Assembly: GCF_003480915.1 (NCBI RefSeq)
Contig: NZ_QUKD01000006.1
Location: 248,001 to 312,000, forward strand
DNA length: 64,000 bases
Direction of reading: 5' to 3'
Source: Parabacteroides sp. TM07-1AC
Lineage (GTDB): Bacteria > Bacteroidota > Bacteroidia > Bacteroidales > Tannerellaceae
Below the pieces are notes generated by a model. The model was not told the DNA's origin and did not search any database. It saw only the letters and a list, made by a program, of their open reading frames with translations. The translations under genes were made by a program, and so were the position numbers. Below are positions 17,354 through 25,172 of this stretch, in pieces; the stretch's first letter is position 1; every line of letters begins with the position of its first letter.

Positions 17354-18310
17354 ATGAAACACATTTTGTACATCTGCCTTTCGGCAGTCTTGTTTGTTTT
17401 AAGTGCATGCGGAGGGAACGTTCAGGTAGAGGCCCAAAAATCAAATCAATTGGCTAATGCTCCTAAACATGTAATTGTAGTCGGTTTCGACGGTTTTAGC
17501 GCATCTAGTATTAATGATGGTAAAACTTTGCCGGATATGAAGCATATGCCAACTTTGAGAAGCTTGATGGAGAAAGGTTCTTATACGCTGAAGAACCGCT
17601 CAGTCCTCCCTTCTTCCAGTGCAGTAAACTGGGCCTCTATGTGGATGGGAGCAGGTCCTGAACTTCATGGCTATACCACATGGGGAAGCCAGACACCCGA
17701 TCTTCCTTCAAGAGAATTGACTGAAAACGGAATCTTCCCGGATATATTTGCTATGGTTCGTAAAACTCAGCCGACTGCCGAGATCGGATATGTTTATGAA
17801 TGGGGCGGCATGCGTTATTTGGCAGATACGCTTTCTATCAACTATGTGCAACCGGCTCCGTTGTCAGGAGAGAATGTAGAAGAATCTACCGCCTTGGCTG
17901 TAAACTATATTAAAGAAAAGAAGCCGAATCTGTGTGCTGTTATTTTTGCTGAACCCGATGGGACTGGACATGGCATCGGTTGGGATACTCCTGAATACAT
18001 CAAGATGCTTACTCATTTGGACAAAGGACTGGATGCAATTGTTAAAGCTGTGGAAGATGCCGGGATAATGGATGAAACAATAATTATGGTAACAGCCGAT
18101 CATGGGGGTATTGACACTGGTCACGGAGGTATTACTATGAATGAAATGCAGACTCCGATTGTATTTTATGGAAAAGGTATTAAGAAAGGTTTTGTGATTC
18201 CTGAAAGTACGATGGTATTCGACATTGCCGGAACCATCGGATATATGTTTAATATCGAACAGCCTCAGGTATGGATTGCTCGTCCAATTACGTCTGTTTT
18301 CGAGAAATAA
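17354..18310 (+). CDS. Type I phosphodiesterase / nucleotide pyrophosphatase lipoprotein
   Basis: 318-residue member of the alkaline-phosphatase superfamily (ENPP-like). The lipobox is VLSAC, with GGNVQVEAQ following. The N-terminal metal site is VIVVGFDGFS, the nucleophile region is PSSSAVNWASMWMGAGPELHG (catalytic Ser/Thr expected in the SSSAVN segment), and the C-terminal metal ligands are in TADHGGIDTGHGG. ENPP enzymes cleave nucleotide pyrophosphates, phospholipid headgroups or other phosphodiesters. It is the last gene of the ECF-regulated operon and is followed by a terminator. Confidence 0.87.
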   Translation: MKHILYICLSAVLFVLSACGGNVQVEAQKSNQLANAPKHVIVVGFDGFSASSINDGKTLPDMKHMPTLRSLMEKGSYTLKNRSVLPSSSAVNWASMWMGAGPELHGYTTWGSQTPDLPSRELTENGIFPDIFAMVRKTQPTAEIGYVYEWGGMRYLADTLSINYVQPAPLSGENVEESTALAVNYIKEKKPNLCAVIFAEPDGTGHGIGWDTPEYIKMLTHLDKGLDAIVKAVEDAGIMDETIIMVTADHGGIDTGHGGITMNEMQTPIVFYGKGIKKGFVIPESTMVFDIAGTIGYMFNIEQPQVWIARPITSVFEK

Positions 18311-18321
18311 ATAAAAAGAAA

Positions 18322-18370
18322 AAGGTGTGTCAGAGCGAACTTAGTCAGCCATGACATACCTTCTTCCTTC
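18322..18370. terminator. Terminator between convergent genes
   Basis: AAGGTGTGTCA (18322-18332) pairs with TGACATACCTT (18352-18362) with one G-U pair. T-rich sequence follows on the plus strand and an A-rich stretch (18313-18323) precedes it, so it can serve both the phosphoesterase operon and the S41 protease gene. Confidence 0.7.
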
Positions 18371-18394
18371 TTTTGTGTTTTGAAAACTTGACTT

Positions 18395-19984
18395 TTACCT
18401 TCCCAGCTCCTTATTATAAACAGCCTCGTCATTGATGATGCGGAGAGCTTCCTTGAAACTGGGATTATCGTCGTTGATGATCTGGAAATATTCGGCCATA
18501 TCGTACAGGTCGCGGGCGATCAGAGCCTTTATCTGAAGAGTGATAAGTGGCTTGGAACGATTGTATTGTTCTTCGTTGAACTCGATCTTCTCACCTTTGC
18601 CCAGTTCGATCAATTCCTGTAATGTCTCTTCAGGAACAACGAAATCTTTCTTGTACTGGCTGAACTTCGGATAATTCTTGGTCATCGCGGCACGGTTGCG
18701 GTCCAGATAACTCATGGAAACACGGTTCACCAGTCCGCTGGCTACCAAATTACGGTGGTAATCGGTATAGCGGGTTGTGTCTACAGGGATAAATACGTCG
18801 GGCATGATACCGCCGCCGCCGTAAACGATACGTTTAGTCTCCAGTGTATTATATTTCATTGAATCAGGGAAATGGATGCTGTCGGCACTCATCAGTTCGC
18901 CACGATTATAGCGGTCGATCAGGTCGTGCTGGTAGTCCTCCAGTTTACCGTTCTCATAATGTTTTTGGATACTTCGTCCGGTAGGTGTGTAATAACGGGC
19001 TACTGTCAGACGGATCATTGAACCATCCGGCATAGGGATCGGTTTCTGAACCAGTCCTTTACCGAATGTGCGGCGACCGACAACTACACCACGGTCCCAG
19101 TCTTGTACGGCACCGGACAGGATCTCGCTGGCAGAAGCCGACGATTCGTCTACCATAATGACCAGGCGGCCTTCTTCAAAGTTTCCTTTTACCGTTGACT
19201 TTGCTTCATCGCGCGGCTGTTTGTTTCCTTCCGTATAAACGATCAGTTTGTCTTTATCCAGAAATTCATCCGCCAGTTCGATAGCTATATTGAGATAGCC
19301 TCCGCCATTTCCTTGCAGGTCGAGGATCAGGTTCTTCATTCCCTGTTTCTTCAGCTTGGCAAGAGCGTCACGGAACTCGTCTGCTGAGGAGGCGGCAAAA
19401 CGGTTCAGCTTGATATAGCCGGTCTGCTTGTCTGCCATATAGGCGGCATCCAGGCTGGTTACAGGTATCTTACCACGGATAATCTTAAACTCGATCAGCT
19501 CCGGGTTCTTATTACGCAACACCTTTATGCTGACCTCGGTCCCTTTCGGTCCGCGCAGGCGTTTCATGATGTCAGTCGTTTTCATTTTAACACCGGCGAT
19601 CAATGTATCGTCGACCATGATGATACGGTCGCCGGCTACCAGACCAACCTTTTCGGAAGGACCGCCGGGGATTACCTGGATAACATATAATGTATCTGTC
19701 AGCATATTGAACTGGATACCGATACCGTCAAAGTTGCCTTGCAACGGTTCAGTCATCTCTTTTGTCTCTTCCGGATCCATATAGTTGGAATGCGGGTCCA
19801 GTTTTTCCAGCATGCCGATGATCGCATCTTCCACCAGCTTGGAATCATCCACCGGATCTACATAGAGATTCGAGATGGCATATAACGCCATGGATAATTT
19901 ACGGGCATCGGGATTCGGTTTCTGGGCCACTGCCGTCGTGATGGCGACCATCAGGACAAGCAGGGATACTACGATTCGTTTCAT
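18395..19984 (-). CDS. S41-family C-terminal processing protease with PDZ domain
   Basis: 529-residue exported serine protease (CtpA/Prc type). A cleavable signal peptide (MKRIVVSLLVLMVAITTAVA) precedes a PDZ domain (about 85-170, GIGIQFNMLTDTLYVIQVIP and SEKVGLVAGDRI). The S41 core shows LDLQGNGGGYLN, the catalytic serine in VDESSASASEILSGA and the lysine in GRRTFGKGLVQ. It should cleave unfolded or C-terminally marked periplasmic proteins. The ATG at 19984 is used because it starts the signal peptide; a TTG at 20011 would overlap coaD. Order parE, coaD, protease on one strand suggests an operon. Confidence 0.92.
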   Translation of the reverse strand: MKRIVVSLLVLMVAITTAVAQKPNPDARKLSMALYAISNLYVDPVDDSKLVEDAIIGMLEKLDPHSNYMDPEETKEMTEPLQGNFDGIGIQFNMLTDTLYVIQVIPGGPSEKVGLVAGDRIIMVDDTLIAGVKMKTTDIMKRLRGPKGTEVSIKVLRNKNPELIEFKIIRGKIPVTSLDAAYMADKQTGYIKLNRFAASSADEFRDALAKLKKQGMKNLILDLQGNGGGYLNIAIELADEFLDKDKLIVYTEGNKQPRDEAKSTVKGNFEEGRLVIMVDESSASASEILSGAVQDWDRGVVVGRRTFGKGLVQKPIPMPDGSMIRLTVARYYTPTGRSIQKHYENGKLEDYQHDLIDRYNRGELMSADSIHFPDSMKYNTLETKRIVYGGGGIMPDVFIPVDTTRYTDYHRNLVASGLVNRVSMSYLDRNRAAMTKNYPKFSQYKKDFVVPEETLQELIELGKGEKIEFNEEQYNRSKPLITLQIKALIARDLYDMAEYFQIINDDNPSFKEALRIINDEAVYNKELGR

Positions 19985-20007
19985 TTTAATTTTTGTTTCG
20001 TAAATAG

Positions 20008-20544
20008 TCAATATAAGTTGGTTCCCTTCGGAACGAACAGTGAAATATCTTTGCCATACCGCAACAGTTCGCGTACAATGCTGGAACTGATGTGCGTATG
20101 TTCAGGCTCTGTAAAGAGAATGAACGTTTCGATGCCGCTCAGTTTACGGTTGACATCGGCGATGCTCTTCTCGTATTCGAAATCGTTGACGGTACGGATG
20201 CCGCGCATGATAAAACCGGCACCGACTTCTTTGGCAAAATCGACGGTCAACGAATCGTACGACATTACTTTTACCCGCGGTTCGTCTTTATAGAGACTGC
20301 GGATGGCTTCGACCCGTTTTTCGAGTGAGAAGTATGTCTGTTTCTTGTCGTTGATACCGATAGAAATAATGATCTCGTCGACCAGTGCCAGCCCGCGGCT
20401 TACCAGTGACTGATGTCCGATCGTAAAAGGATCAAATGTTCCGGGGAACAAGGCGATACGCTTATTTAATTGACAATTGACAATTGACAATTGACAATTA
20501 TCGGGAGAGGTATCCATATTCTTGTCTGTTATATTCTTTTCCAT
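20008..20544 (-). CDS. coaD: Phosphopantetheine adenylyltransferase with repeat-derived N-terminal extension
   Basis: Fourth enzyme of coenzyme A synthesis: 4'-phosphopantetheine + ATP to dephospho-CoA. The nucleotidyltransferase core begins [16 protein letters not shown], with the HxGH-type motif as TIGH, and includes [15 protein letters not shown] and the C-terminal [10 protein letters not shown] (ISSS motif). The core is normally preceded by only Met-Lys. Here no ATG stands at that point and the frame continues upstream through [13 protein letters not shown], which is encoded by a tandem TTGACAA repeat, to ATGs at 20517 (MDTSPDNCQ) or 20544. Total length is 178 residues instead of about 150. 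Which ATG is used is uncertain. The gene sits between parE and the S41 protease gene on the same strand. Confidence 0.92.
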   Translation of the reverse strand: MEKNITDKNMDTSPDNCQLSIVNCQLNKRIALFPGTFDPFTIGHQSLVSRGLALVDEIIISIGINDKKQTYFSLEKRVEAIRSLYKDEPRVKVMSYDSLTVDFAKEVGAGFIMRGIRTVNDFEYEKSIADVNRKLSGIETFILFTEPEHTHISSSIVRELLRYGKDISLFVPKGTNLY

Positions 20545-20575
20545 TATTTATATTTCATTGTCAATTGTCAATTAA
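20466..20575. repeat. AT-rich heptad inverted repeat at the parE-coaD junction
   Basis: TTAATTGACAATTGACAAT (20466-20484, inside a longer TTGACAA array reaching 20500) is the exact reverse complement of 20557-20575. The right arm contains the parE stop codon (20568-20570), the left arm encodes the CoaD N-terminal extension, and the coaD ATGs lie between the arms. Confidence 0.75.
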
Positions 20576-22433
20576 CAACGTCTTCTTCTACAACCAGGTT
20601 ATCGATGATAAAGTTCTGTCTTTCCATGGTGTTCTTACCCATATAAAATTCAAGCATATCTTTCACCAGGTCTTCTTTTTTCATTGTTACTGGGTCGAGA
20701 CGCATGTCTTTGCCGATAAAGTTGCGGAACTCGTCCGGTGAGATTTCTCCCAAACCTTTGAATCGGGTAATCTCCGGATTCTTTCCGACAGCCTGGATGG
20801 CTGCCAGCCGTTCTTCTTCCGAATAGCAATAATACGTCTTTTGCTTGTTACGTACACGGAAAAGCGGAGTTTGCAGGATATAGACATGATTCCGTTTGAT
20901 CAGGTCGGGGAAGAACTGCAAAAAGAAAGTGATCAGCAACAGGCGGATGTGCATACCGTCGACATCGGCATCGGTAGCAATAATGACTTTGTTATATCTC
21001 AGACCTTCCAGGCCGTCTTCAATATTCAGAGCGGCTTGCAGCAGGTTGAACTCTTCATTTTCGTAAACGATCTTTTTAGTCAGGCCGAAACTGTTCAGTG
21101 GCTTACCGCGCAAACTGAAAACAGCCTGCAGGTTCGGATCGCGGCTCTTCGTGATGGATCCGCTCGCCGAGTCACCCTCGGTGATGAAGATGCAACTTTC
21201 TTCCGTACGGTCGCCTTTGGCATCATTCAGGTGGATACGGCAGTCACGCAGTTTCTTATTATGCAGGTTCGCCTTTTTGGCTCTTTCGCGTGCCAGTTTG
21301 GTTACGCCGGCAATGGCCTTGCGTTCTTTTTCCGACTCCAGTATCTTACGCAGCAACGCTTCTGAAGTATCGGTGTTCTTATGGAGATAGTTATCCAGCT
21401 CTTTCTTGATAAAGTCGCCGACAAATTTAGCCACAGTCGGACCTTCGGGACCTATATCTTTGGAACCCAGCTTGGTTTTTGTCTGGCTCTCGAACACCGG
21501 CTCTTCTACCTTGATGCTGATGGCGGCAACGATACCCGCACGGATATCCGAATATTCGAAGTTCTTGTTGTAATACTCTTTAATGACACGTCCCAGCGTT
21601 TCACGGAAAGCGGAAAGATGCGTTCCTCCCTGTGTCGTGTACTGACCGTTCACGAAAGAGTAATATTCTTCGCCGTATTGGTTGCTATGGGTGATAACCA
21701 CCTCGATGTCTTCTCCGTTCAGGTGGATGATCGGATAGAGAGGTTCGGTGGTCATATTTTCATTCAGCAGGTCGACCAGTCCGTTACGTGAGTGGAACTT
21801 TTTCCCGTTGTACATAATGGTCAGACCCGAGTTCAGAAAGACATAATTCTTCAGAAGGCTCTCGATGAACTCATCCTTATACTGGTATTCCTTGAAAATC
21901 TCTTTGTCGGGAATGAAATAGGTTAGCGTCCCGTTTGCTTCGGTAGTCGGCTGGATACCGGATTCTTCGGTGATGATTGCCTTGTTGTATTCGACCCGCT
22001 TGCATTCTCCGTCACGGAAACTGGTGATCAGGAAATAACTGCTTAGGGCGTTCACGGCTTTGATACCGACACCGTTCAGTCCGACAGACTTTTTAAAAGC
22101 CTTACTGTCGTACTTGGCACCTGTATTCATCTTGCTGGAAACGTCGACTACCTTTCCCAGAGGAACACCGCGGCCGTAGTCTCTGACAGAAACCGTACCT
22201 TCTTCTACGGTGACTTCTATGGTTTTACCATACCCCATCATATATTCGTCGATGGAGTTGTCGAGTACTTCTTTCAGCAATACATAGATTCCATCGTCCG
22301 CATAACTACCATCTCCCAGTTTACCGATATACATACCAGGACGTCGGCGGATATGTTCCATCCAGTCCAGCGTCTTGATATCGTCGTCATTATACGCTGT
22401 CGGTTGTTGCATTGTTGAATTCAGTTCTTCCAT
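20568..22433 (-). CDS. parE: DNA topoisomerase IV subunit B
   Basis: 621-residue type IIA topoisomerase ATPase subunit, needed for chromosome decatenation. The GHKL ATPase domain (about 25-240) shows [24 protein letters not shown] and [14 protein letters not shown]. The transducer domain carries the QTKTKLG motif near residue 320. The TOPRIM domain shows [21 protein letters not shown] and [12 protein letters not shown]. Length matches the ParE subunits of Bacteroidetes rather than the longer GyrB type. Its last residues, VVN and stop, are written by the AT-rich repeat at 20557-20575. A second repeat lies between its start and the upstream GNAT-like gene. Confidence 0.9.
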   Translation of the reverse strand: MEELNSTMQQPTAYNDDDIKTLDWMEHIRRRPGMYIGKLGDGSYADDGIYVLLKEVLDNSIDEYMMGYGKTIEVTVEEGTVSVRDYGRGVPLGKVVDVSSKMNTGAKYDSKAFKKSVGLNGVGIKAVNALSSYFLITSFRDGECKRVEYNKAIITEESGIQPTTEANGTLTYFIPDKEIFKEYQYKDEFIESLLKNYVFLNSGLTIMYNGKKFHSRNGLVDLLNENMTTEPLYPIIHLNGEDIEVVITHSNQYGEEYYSFVNGQYTTQGGTHLSAFRETLGRVIKEYYNKNFEYSDIRAGIVAAISIKVEEPVFESQTKTKLGSKDIGPEGPTVAKFVGDFIKKELDNYLHKNTDTSEALLRKILESEKERKAIAGVTKLARERAKKANLHNKKLRDCRIHLNDAKGDRTEESCIFITEGDSASGSITKSRDPNLQAVFSLRGKPLNSFGLTKKIVYENEEFNLLQAALNIEDGLEGLRYNKVIIATDADVDGMHIRLLLITFFLQFFPDLIKRNHVYILQTPLFRVRNKQKTYYCYSEEERLAAIQAVGKNPEITRFKGLGEISPDEFRNFIGKDMRLDPVTMKKEDLVKDMLEFYMGKNTMERQNFIIDNLVVEEDVVN

Positions 22434-22441
22434 GTCTGATT

Positions 22442-22525
22442 AATTGAAAATTGATAATTGAAAATTGAAAATTATTTGAGAGTGAAATTAGTGAATTTTC
22501 AACTTTCAATTCTCAACTTTCAATT
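22442..22525. repeat. 32-base inverted repeat between the GNAT-like gene and parE
   Basis: The arm at 22442-22473 and the arm at 22494-22525 are reverse complements in 29 of 32 positions, separated by 20 bases. Each arm is built from AATTGAAA/TTGAAAA-type heptads. The right arm encodes the last residues (about LKVEN) and the stop codon of the GNAT-like protein, so the transcript would form a long A-U hairpin straight after that gene. Confidence 0.75.
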
Positions 22526-23645
22526 TTTTAATGAATGCTCTTCTCGTTTTATGATGTTCACGTTTGAAATAATCCCATTGGGCCTGTACGGCATTGTTGC
22601 TTGCCAGCTCCGGGTTACTCTCGGCATATTCAACTCCCAAGCCGATATATACAGGGATAAGGTCGTTGAATAATAATGCGTTGACTCCCTTGTTCTGGTA
22701 CTCCGGCAATACACCTGTCAGATACAGGTCGATCACTTTGGGCTTTGTCTTCAATGCTTTCAGCAGATGTATCCATCCGAAAGGAAACAAATGTCCTTTT
22801 GCCTTCTGCATAGCATGCGAGAGACTGGGCAGTGAAATTCCGAAGCCTACTACCGTATCGTCTTCTTCCCTGATAATAAGAGTCACCAGATCCAGACGGA
22901 TCATCGGGATATACTGCTTCACATAATAATCGATCTGCTTCTGTGTCAGCGGAGCAAAACCGTACAATGGAGCGTAAGCAGCATTCAAAGTTTCGAATAT
23001 CTTCTGTGCATACGGCCATATCTCCTTTGTGTTTTTGAACTTCATGGTTTTCAAGCCGTATTTCTTTTTAACGATCTCTCCGATACGTTGATGTTTTTCG
23101 GGAATACCTTCCGGTATATATATCTTGAACTCGTGCCAGTCCTGATCTTTCTCATATCCGATACGTTCCATATGTTTCGGGTAATAAGGATAATTGTAGA
23201 TCGCAGCCATCGTCCCGAGTTGGTCGAATCCTTCGATCAGCATCCCTTCATGATCCATATCGGTAAATCCCATCGGTCCGTGTATCTCCTTCATCCCTTG
23301 TTCTTTCGCCCATTTTTCAACAGCACCGAACAGGGCATCGACTACCTCGGCATCATCGATGAAATCAAGGAAACCGAAGCGGGCACGTTCCTGGTTCCAC
23401 ACTTCGTTACTGCGACGATTGATCATTCCGGCAATACGGCCGACAATCTTATCATCCTTATAGGCAAGAAAATAGACGGCATCGCAAACTTCGAATGCCG
23501 GATTCTTTTTCTTATCCAGTGTAACCATCTCCTCTTCGATCAATCCCGGTATATGATAGGGGTTACCTTTGTATAAATCAATATTGAACTTAACAAATTT
23601 CTTCAGTTCCTTTTTGCTGGTAACTTCTTTAATTACTACGCTCAT
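22506..23645 (-). CDS. GNAT-like acyltransferase family protein
   Basis: 379-residue cytoplasmic protein resembling GNAT N-acetyltransferases in its overall pattern. The N-terminal half has VTSKKELKKFVKFNIDLYKG and FLAYKDDKIVGRIAGMINRR, the latter like the beta4 region of GNAT enzymes. The C-terminal half has VVGFGISLPSLSHAM and LYLTGVLPEYQNKGVNALLF, where QNKGVN resembles the acetyl-CoA pyrophosphate-binding loop (Q/R-x-x-G-x-G/A). It may therefore contain two GNAT-like halves. The substrate is unknown. Its final codons come from the inverted repeat downstream. It precedes parE on the same strand. A TAnnTTTG element lies upstream at 23667-23674. Confidence 0.75.
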   Translation of the reverse strand: MSVVIKEVTSKKELKKFVKFNIDLYKGNPYHIPGLIEEEMVTLDKKKNPAFEVCDAVYFLAYKDDKIVGRIAGMINRRSNEVWNQERARFGFLDFIDDAEVVDALFGAVEKWAKEQGMKEIHGPMGFTDMDHEGMLIEGFDQLGTMAAIYNYPYYPKHMERIGYEKDQDWHEFKIYIPEGIPEKHQRIGEIVKKKYGLKTMKFKNTKEIWPYAQKIFETLNAAYAPLYGFAPLTQKQIDYYVKQYIPMIRLDLVTLIIREEDDTVVGFGISLPSLSHAMQKAKGHLFPFGWIHLLKALKTKPKVIDLYLTGVLPEYQNKGVNALLFNDLIPVYIGLGVEYAESNPELASNNAVQAQWDYFKREHHKTRRAFIKKLKVEN

Positions 23646-23666
23646 TGGTTCATTTAATTAGAACGG

Positions 23667-23674
23667 CAAATTTA
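23667..23674 (-). promoter_or_regulatory. -7 promoter element for the GNAT-like gene
   Basis: On the minus strand it reads TAAATTTG, an exact TAnnTTTG match, 21 bases before the ATG at 23645. No good -33 element is visible. Confidence 0.4.
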
Positions 23675-23838
23675 CACAATTAATTTGTTACTTAATAATC
23701 CGCTACTTAGTTAATTTGTTAATTAGTCGTTTAGGTCTCGGTGAGACCTGTTTTCCGACTTTTAAATATGCCGGATTTAGCCCTTTACAACAGGGACTTT
23801 GTGGAAATGCTTAGTGGGCAGATTCCCAGTTTATTACA

Positions 23839-23954
23839 GTTTCCTCGTAGTTCCTTGCTTTGGAAACTCCAGTTCCCTGCGCGGGGAACTGTAATTTCCT
23901 GCGGAGGGAACTAGAGTTTCCTGCCTGGGAAACCGGAGTTTCCTAAGCAGGAAA
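23839..23954. repeat. Array of five imperfect palindromes (GTTTCC/GGAAAC type)
   Basis: In the 474-base gap between divergent genes there are five consecutive hairpin units: 23839-23867 (GTTTCC/GGAAAC), 23870-23891 (CAGTTCCC/GGGAACTG), 23895-23910 (TTTCCT/AGGGAA), 23916-23933 (GTTTCC/GGAAAC) and 23939-23954 (TTTCCT/AGGAAA). Adjacent arms across unit borders also complement each other (GGAAACTcc then AGTTCC, GGAAACcgGAGTTTCC), so alternative pairings exist. The array lies about 125-240 bases before the SMP-30 gene promoter. The remainder of the gap holds no gene that I can support. Confidence 0.7.
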
Positions 23955-24078
23955 TTCCAGCAACTCCGGCAGCTACCTCCAACCGGCCCGGTGTCCTGTC
24001 CGGATGCGATATGGATAAATAGTCTCCTCTTTTGGGTAATTAATTGACTGTTCTTAGCTAGGATTGTTAAATTACCAT

Positions 24079-24086
24079 TATATTTG
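24079..24086 (+). promoter_or_regulatory. -7 promoter element for the SMP-30 gene
   Basis: TATATTTG matches TAnnTTTG exactly, 33 bases before the ATG at 24120. The -33 region has only a weak TTAG at 24054-24057. Confidence 0.45.
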
Positions 24087-24119
24087 CATGTATAACAGGC
24101 GCGAAATAGATTATTCACC

Positions 24120-25067
24120 ATGAAAAACTTAATCAAAATAATTATGTTGACAGTACCTCTTATCACGGGTTCATCATGTAAATTTACTCCGAAAGAACTT
24201 CATTCGGAACTGGCATTTAAAGCAGAAGCAACAACCGGCGAAGGCTCTATCTGGCATCCGGACAGGAATACGTTATTCTGGGTAGACATTGAAGGGCAGA
24301 CGTTGTATGAATATTATCCGGATAAGCAGGATTGTAAAACATGGGAATTTGATCGCATGGTTTCGACTGTCGTGCCGGAGACAGACAGTACGGTTGTCGT
24401 TTCTCTTCAAGATGAGATTGTACGGGTGAATCTGAATGACGGAAGTCTGTCGTCGGTAGCTCCGATTCCCGACCATGAGGGGAAAGTCAGATGCAACGAC
24501 GGCAAATGTGATCCGGCTGGCCGTTTGTGGATAGGGACAATGGGTTTTGGTGCTCCTAAAGGTGCAGGGACATTATACACAGTTGATTCTGACGGCACGG
24601 TGACGACCAAGTTGAAGGCGGTGACTATTTCTAACGGGATTGTTTGGTCGGCGAATAAAAAGTATATGTATTATAATGATACTCCGACCGGTAAGGTGGC
24701 TCGTTACCGGTATGATGAAAAGTCGGGAGAGATCCTGTTCGATGGTATTGCTGTCACATTGCCGGCGGGTTCGGGTGCTCCTGACGGAATGACAATCGAT
24801 GGCAACGATAATTTATGGGTGGCTCAATGGGGCGGTTTTGGTGTGTACTGCTATTGCCCTTACACGGGTGAGCTACTGGCAAAAGTAGAAGTTCCGGCTC
24901 CTAACGTCGCTTCCTGTGCATTCGGGGGCAAGGATATGGATACGCTCTACATTACAACGGCACGGGCCGGACTTTCGAAGGAACAATTGGAAGAATACCC
25001 TCTTAGCGGCAGTCTTTTTGTTTGTAAACCCGGAACAAGCGGACCGAAGCCTTACAAATTTAAGTAA
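24120..25067 (+). CDS. SMP-30/gluconolactonase-family lipoprotein
   Basis: 315-residue six-bladed beta-propeller of the SMP-30/gluconolactonase/LRE type, predicted to hydrolyse a sugar lactone or related ester with a bound divalent metal. Family motifs include GEGSIWHPDRNTLFWVDIEG (metal-binding Glu in GEG), VRCNDGKCDPAGRLWIGTMG (the NDG and W-I-G-T-M signature), ISNGIVWSANKKYMYYNDT (metal-binding Asn) and GAPDGMTIDGNDNLWVAQWG (catalytic-site Asp in PDG). The N terminus is a signal peptide with TGSSC as a likely lipobox, so it is probably periplasmic or surface-attached. It stands alone, divergent from the GNAT-like gene and 105 bases before rnr. Confidence 0.87.
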   Translation: MKNLIKIIMLTVPLITGSSCKFTPKELHSELAFKAEATTGEGSIWHPDRNTLFWVDIEGQTLYEYYPDKQDCKTWEFDRMVSTVVPETDSTVVVSLQDEIVRVNLNDGSLSSVAPIPDHEGKVRCNDGKCDPAGRLWIGTMGFGAPKGAGTLYTVDSDGTVTTKLKAVTISNGIVWSANKKYMYYNDTPTGKVARYRYDEKSGEILFDGIAVTLPAGSGAPDGMTIDGNDNLWVAQWGGFGVYCYCPYTGELLAKVEVPAPNVASCAFGGKDMDTLYITTARAGLSKEQLEEYPLSGSLFVCKPGTSGPKPYKFK

Positions 25068-25172
25068 CAGACAGAATAAGCAATCATTTAATCTGTTAGT
25101 AAACAAAATACAGGTTATAATTGTTTATTTTGCAGGAGGGAAGAGATTCTCTCATTAAATAACAAGATATAT

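Noticed and set aside
23839..23954. Palindrome array considered as a CRISPR
   Set aside because: The units vary in sequence and there are no unique spacers of constant length; no cas genes are in the window.
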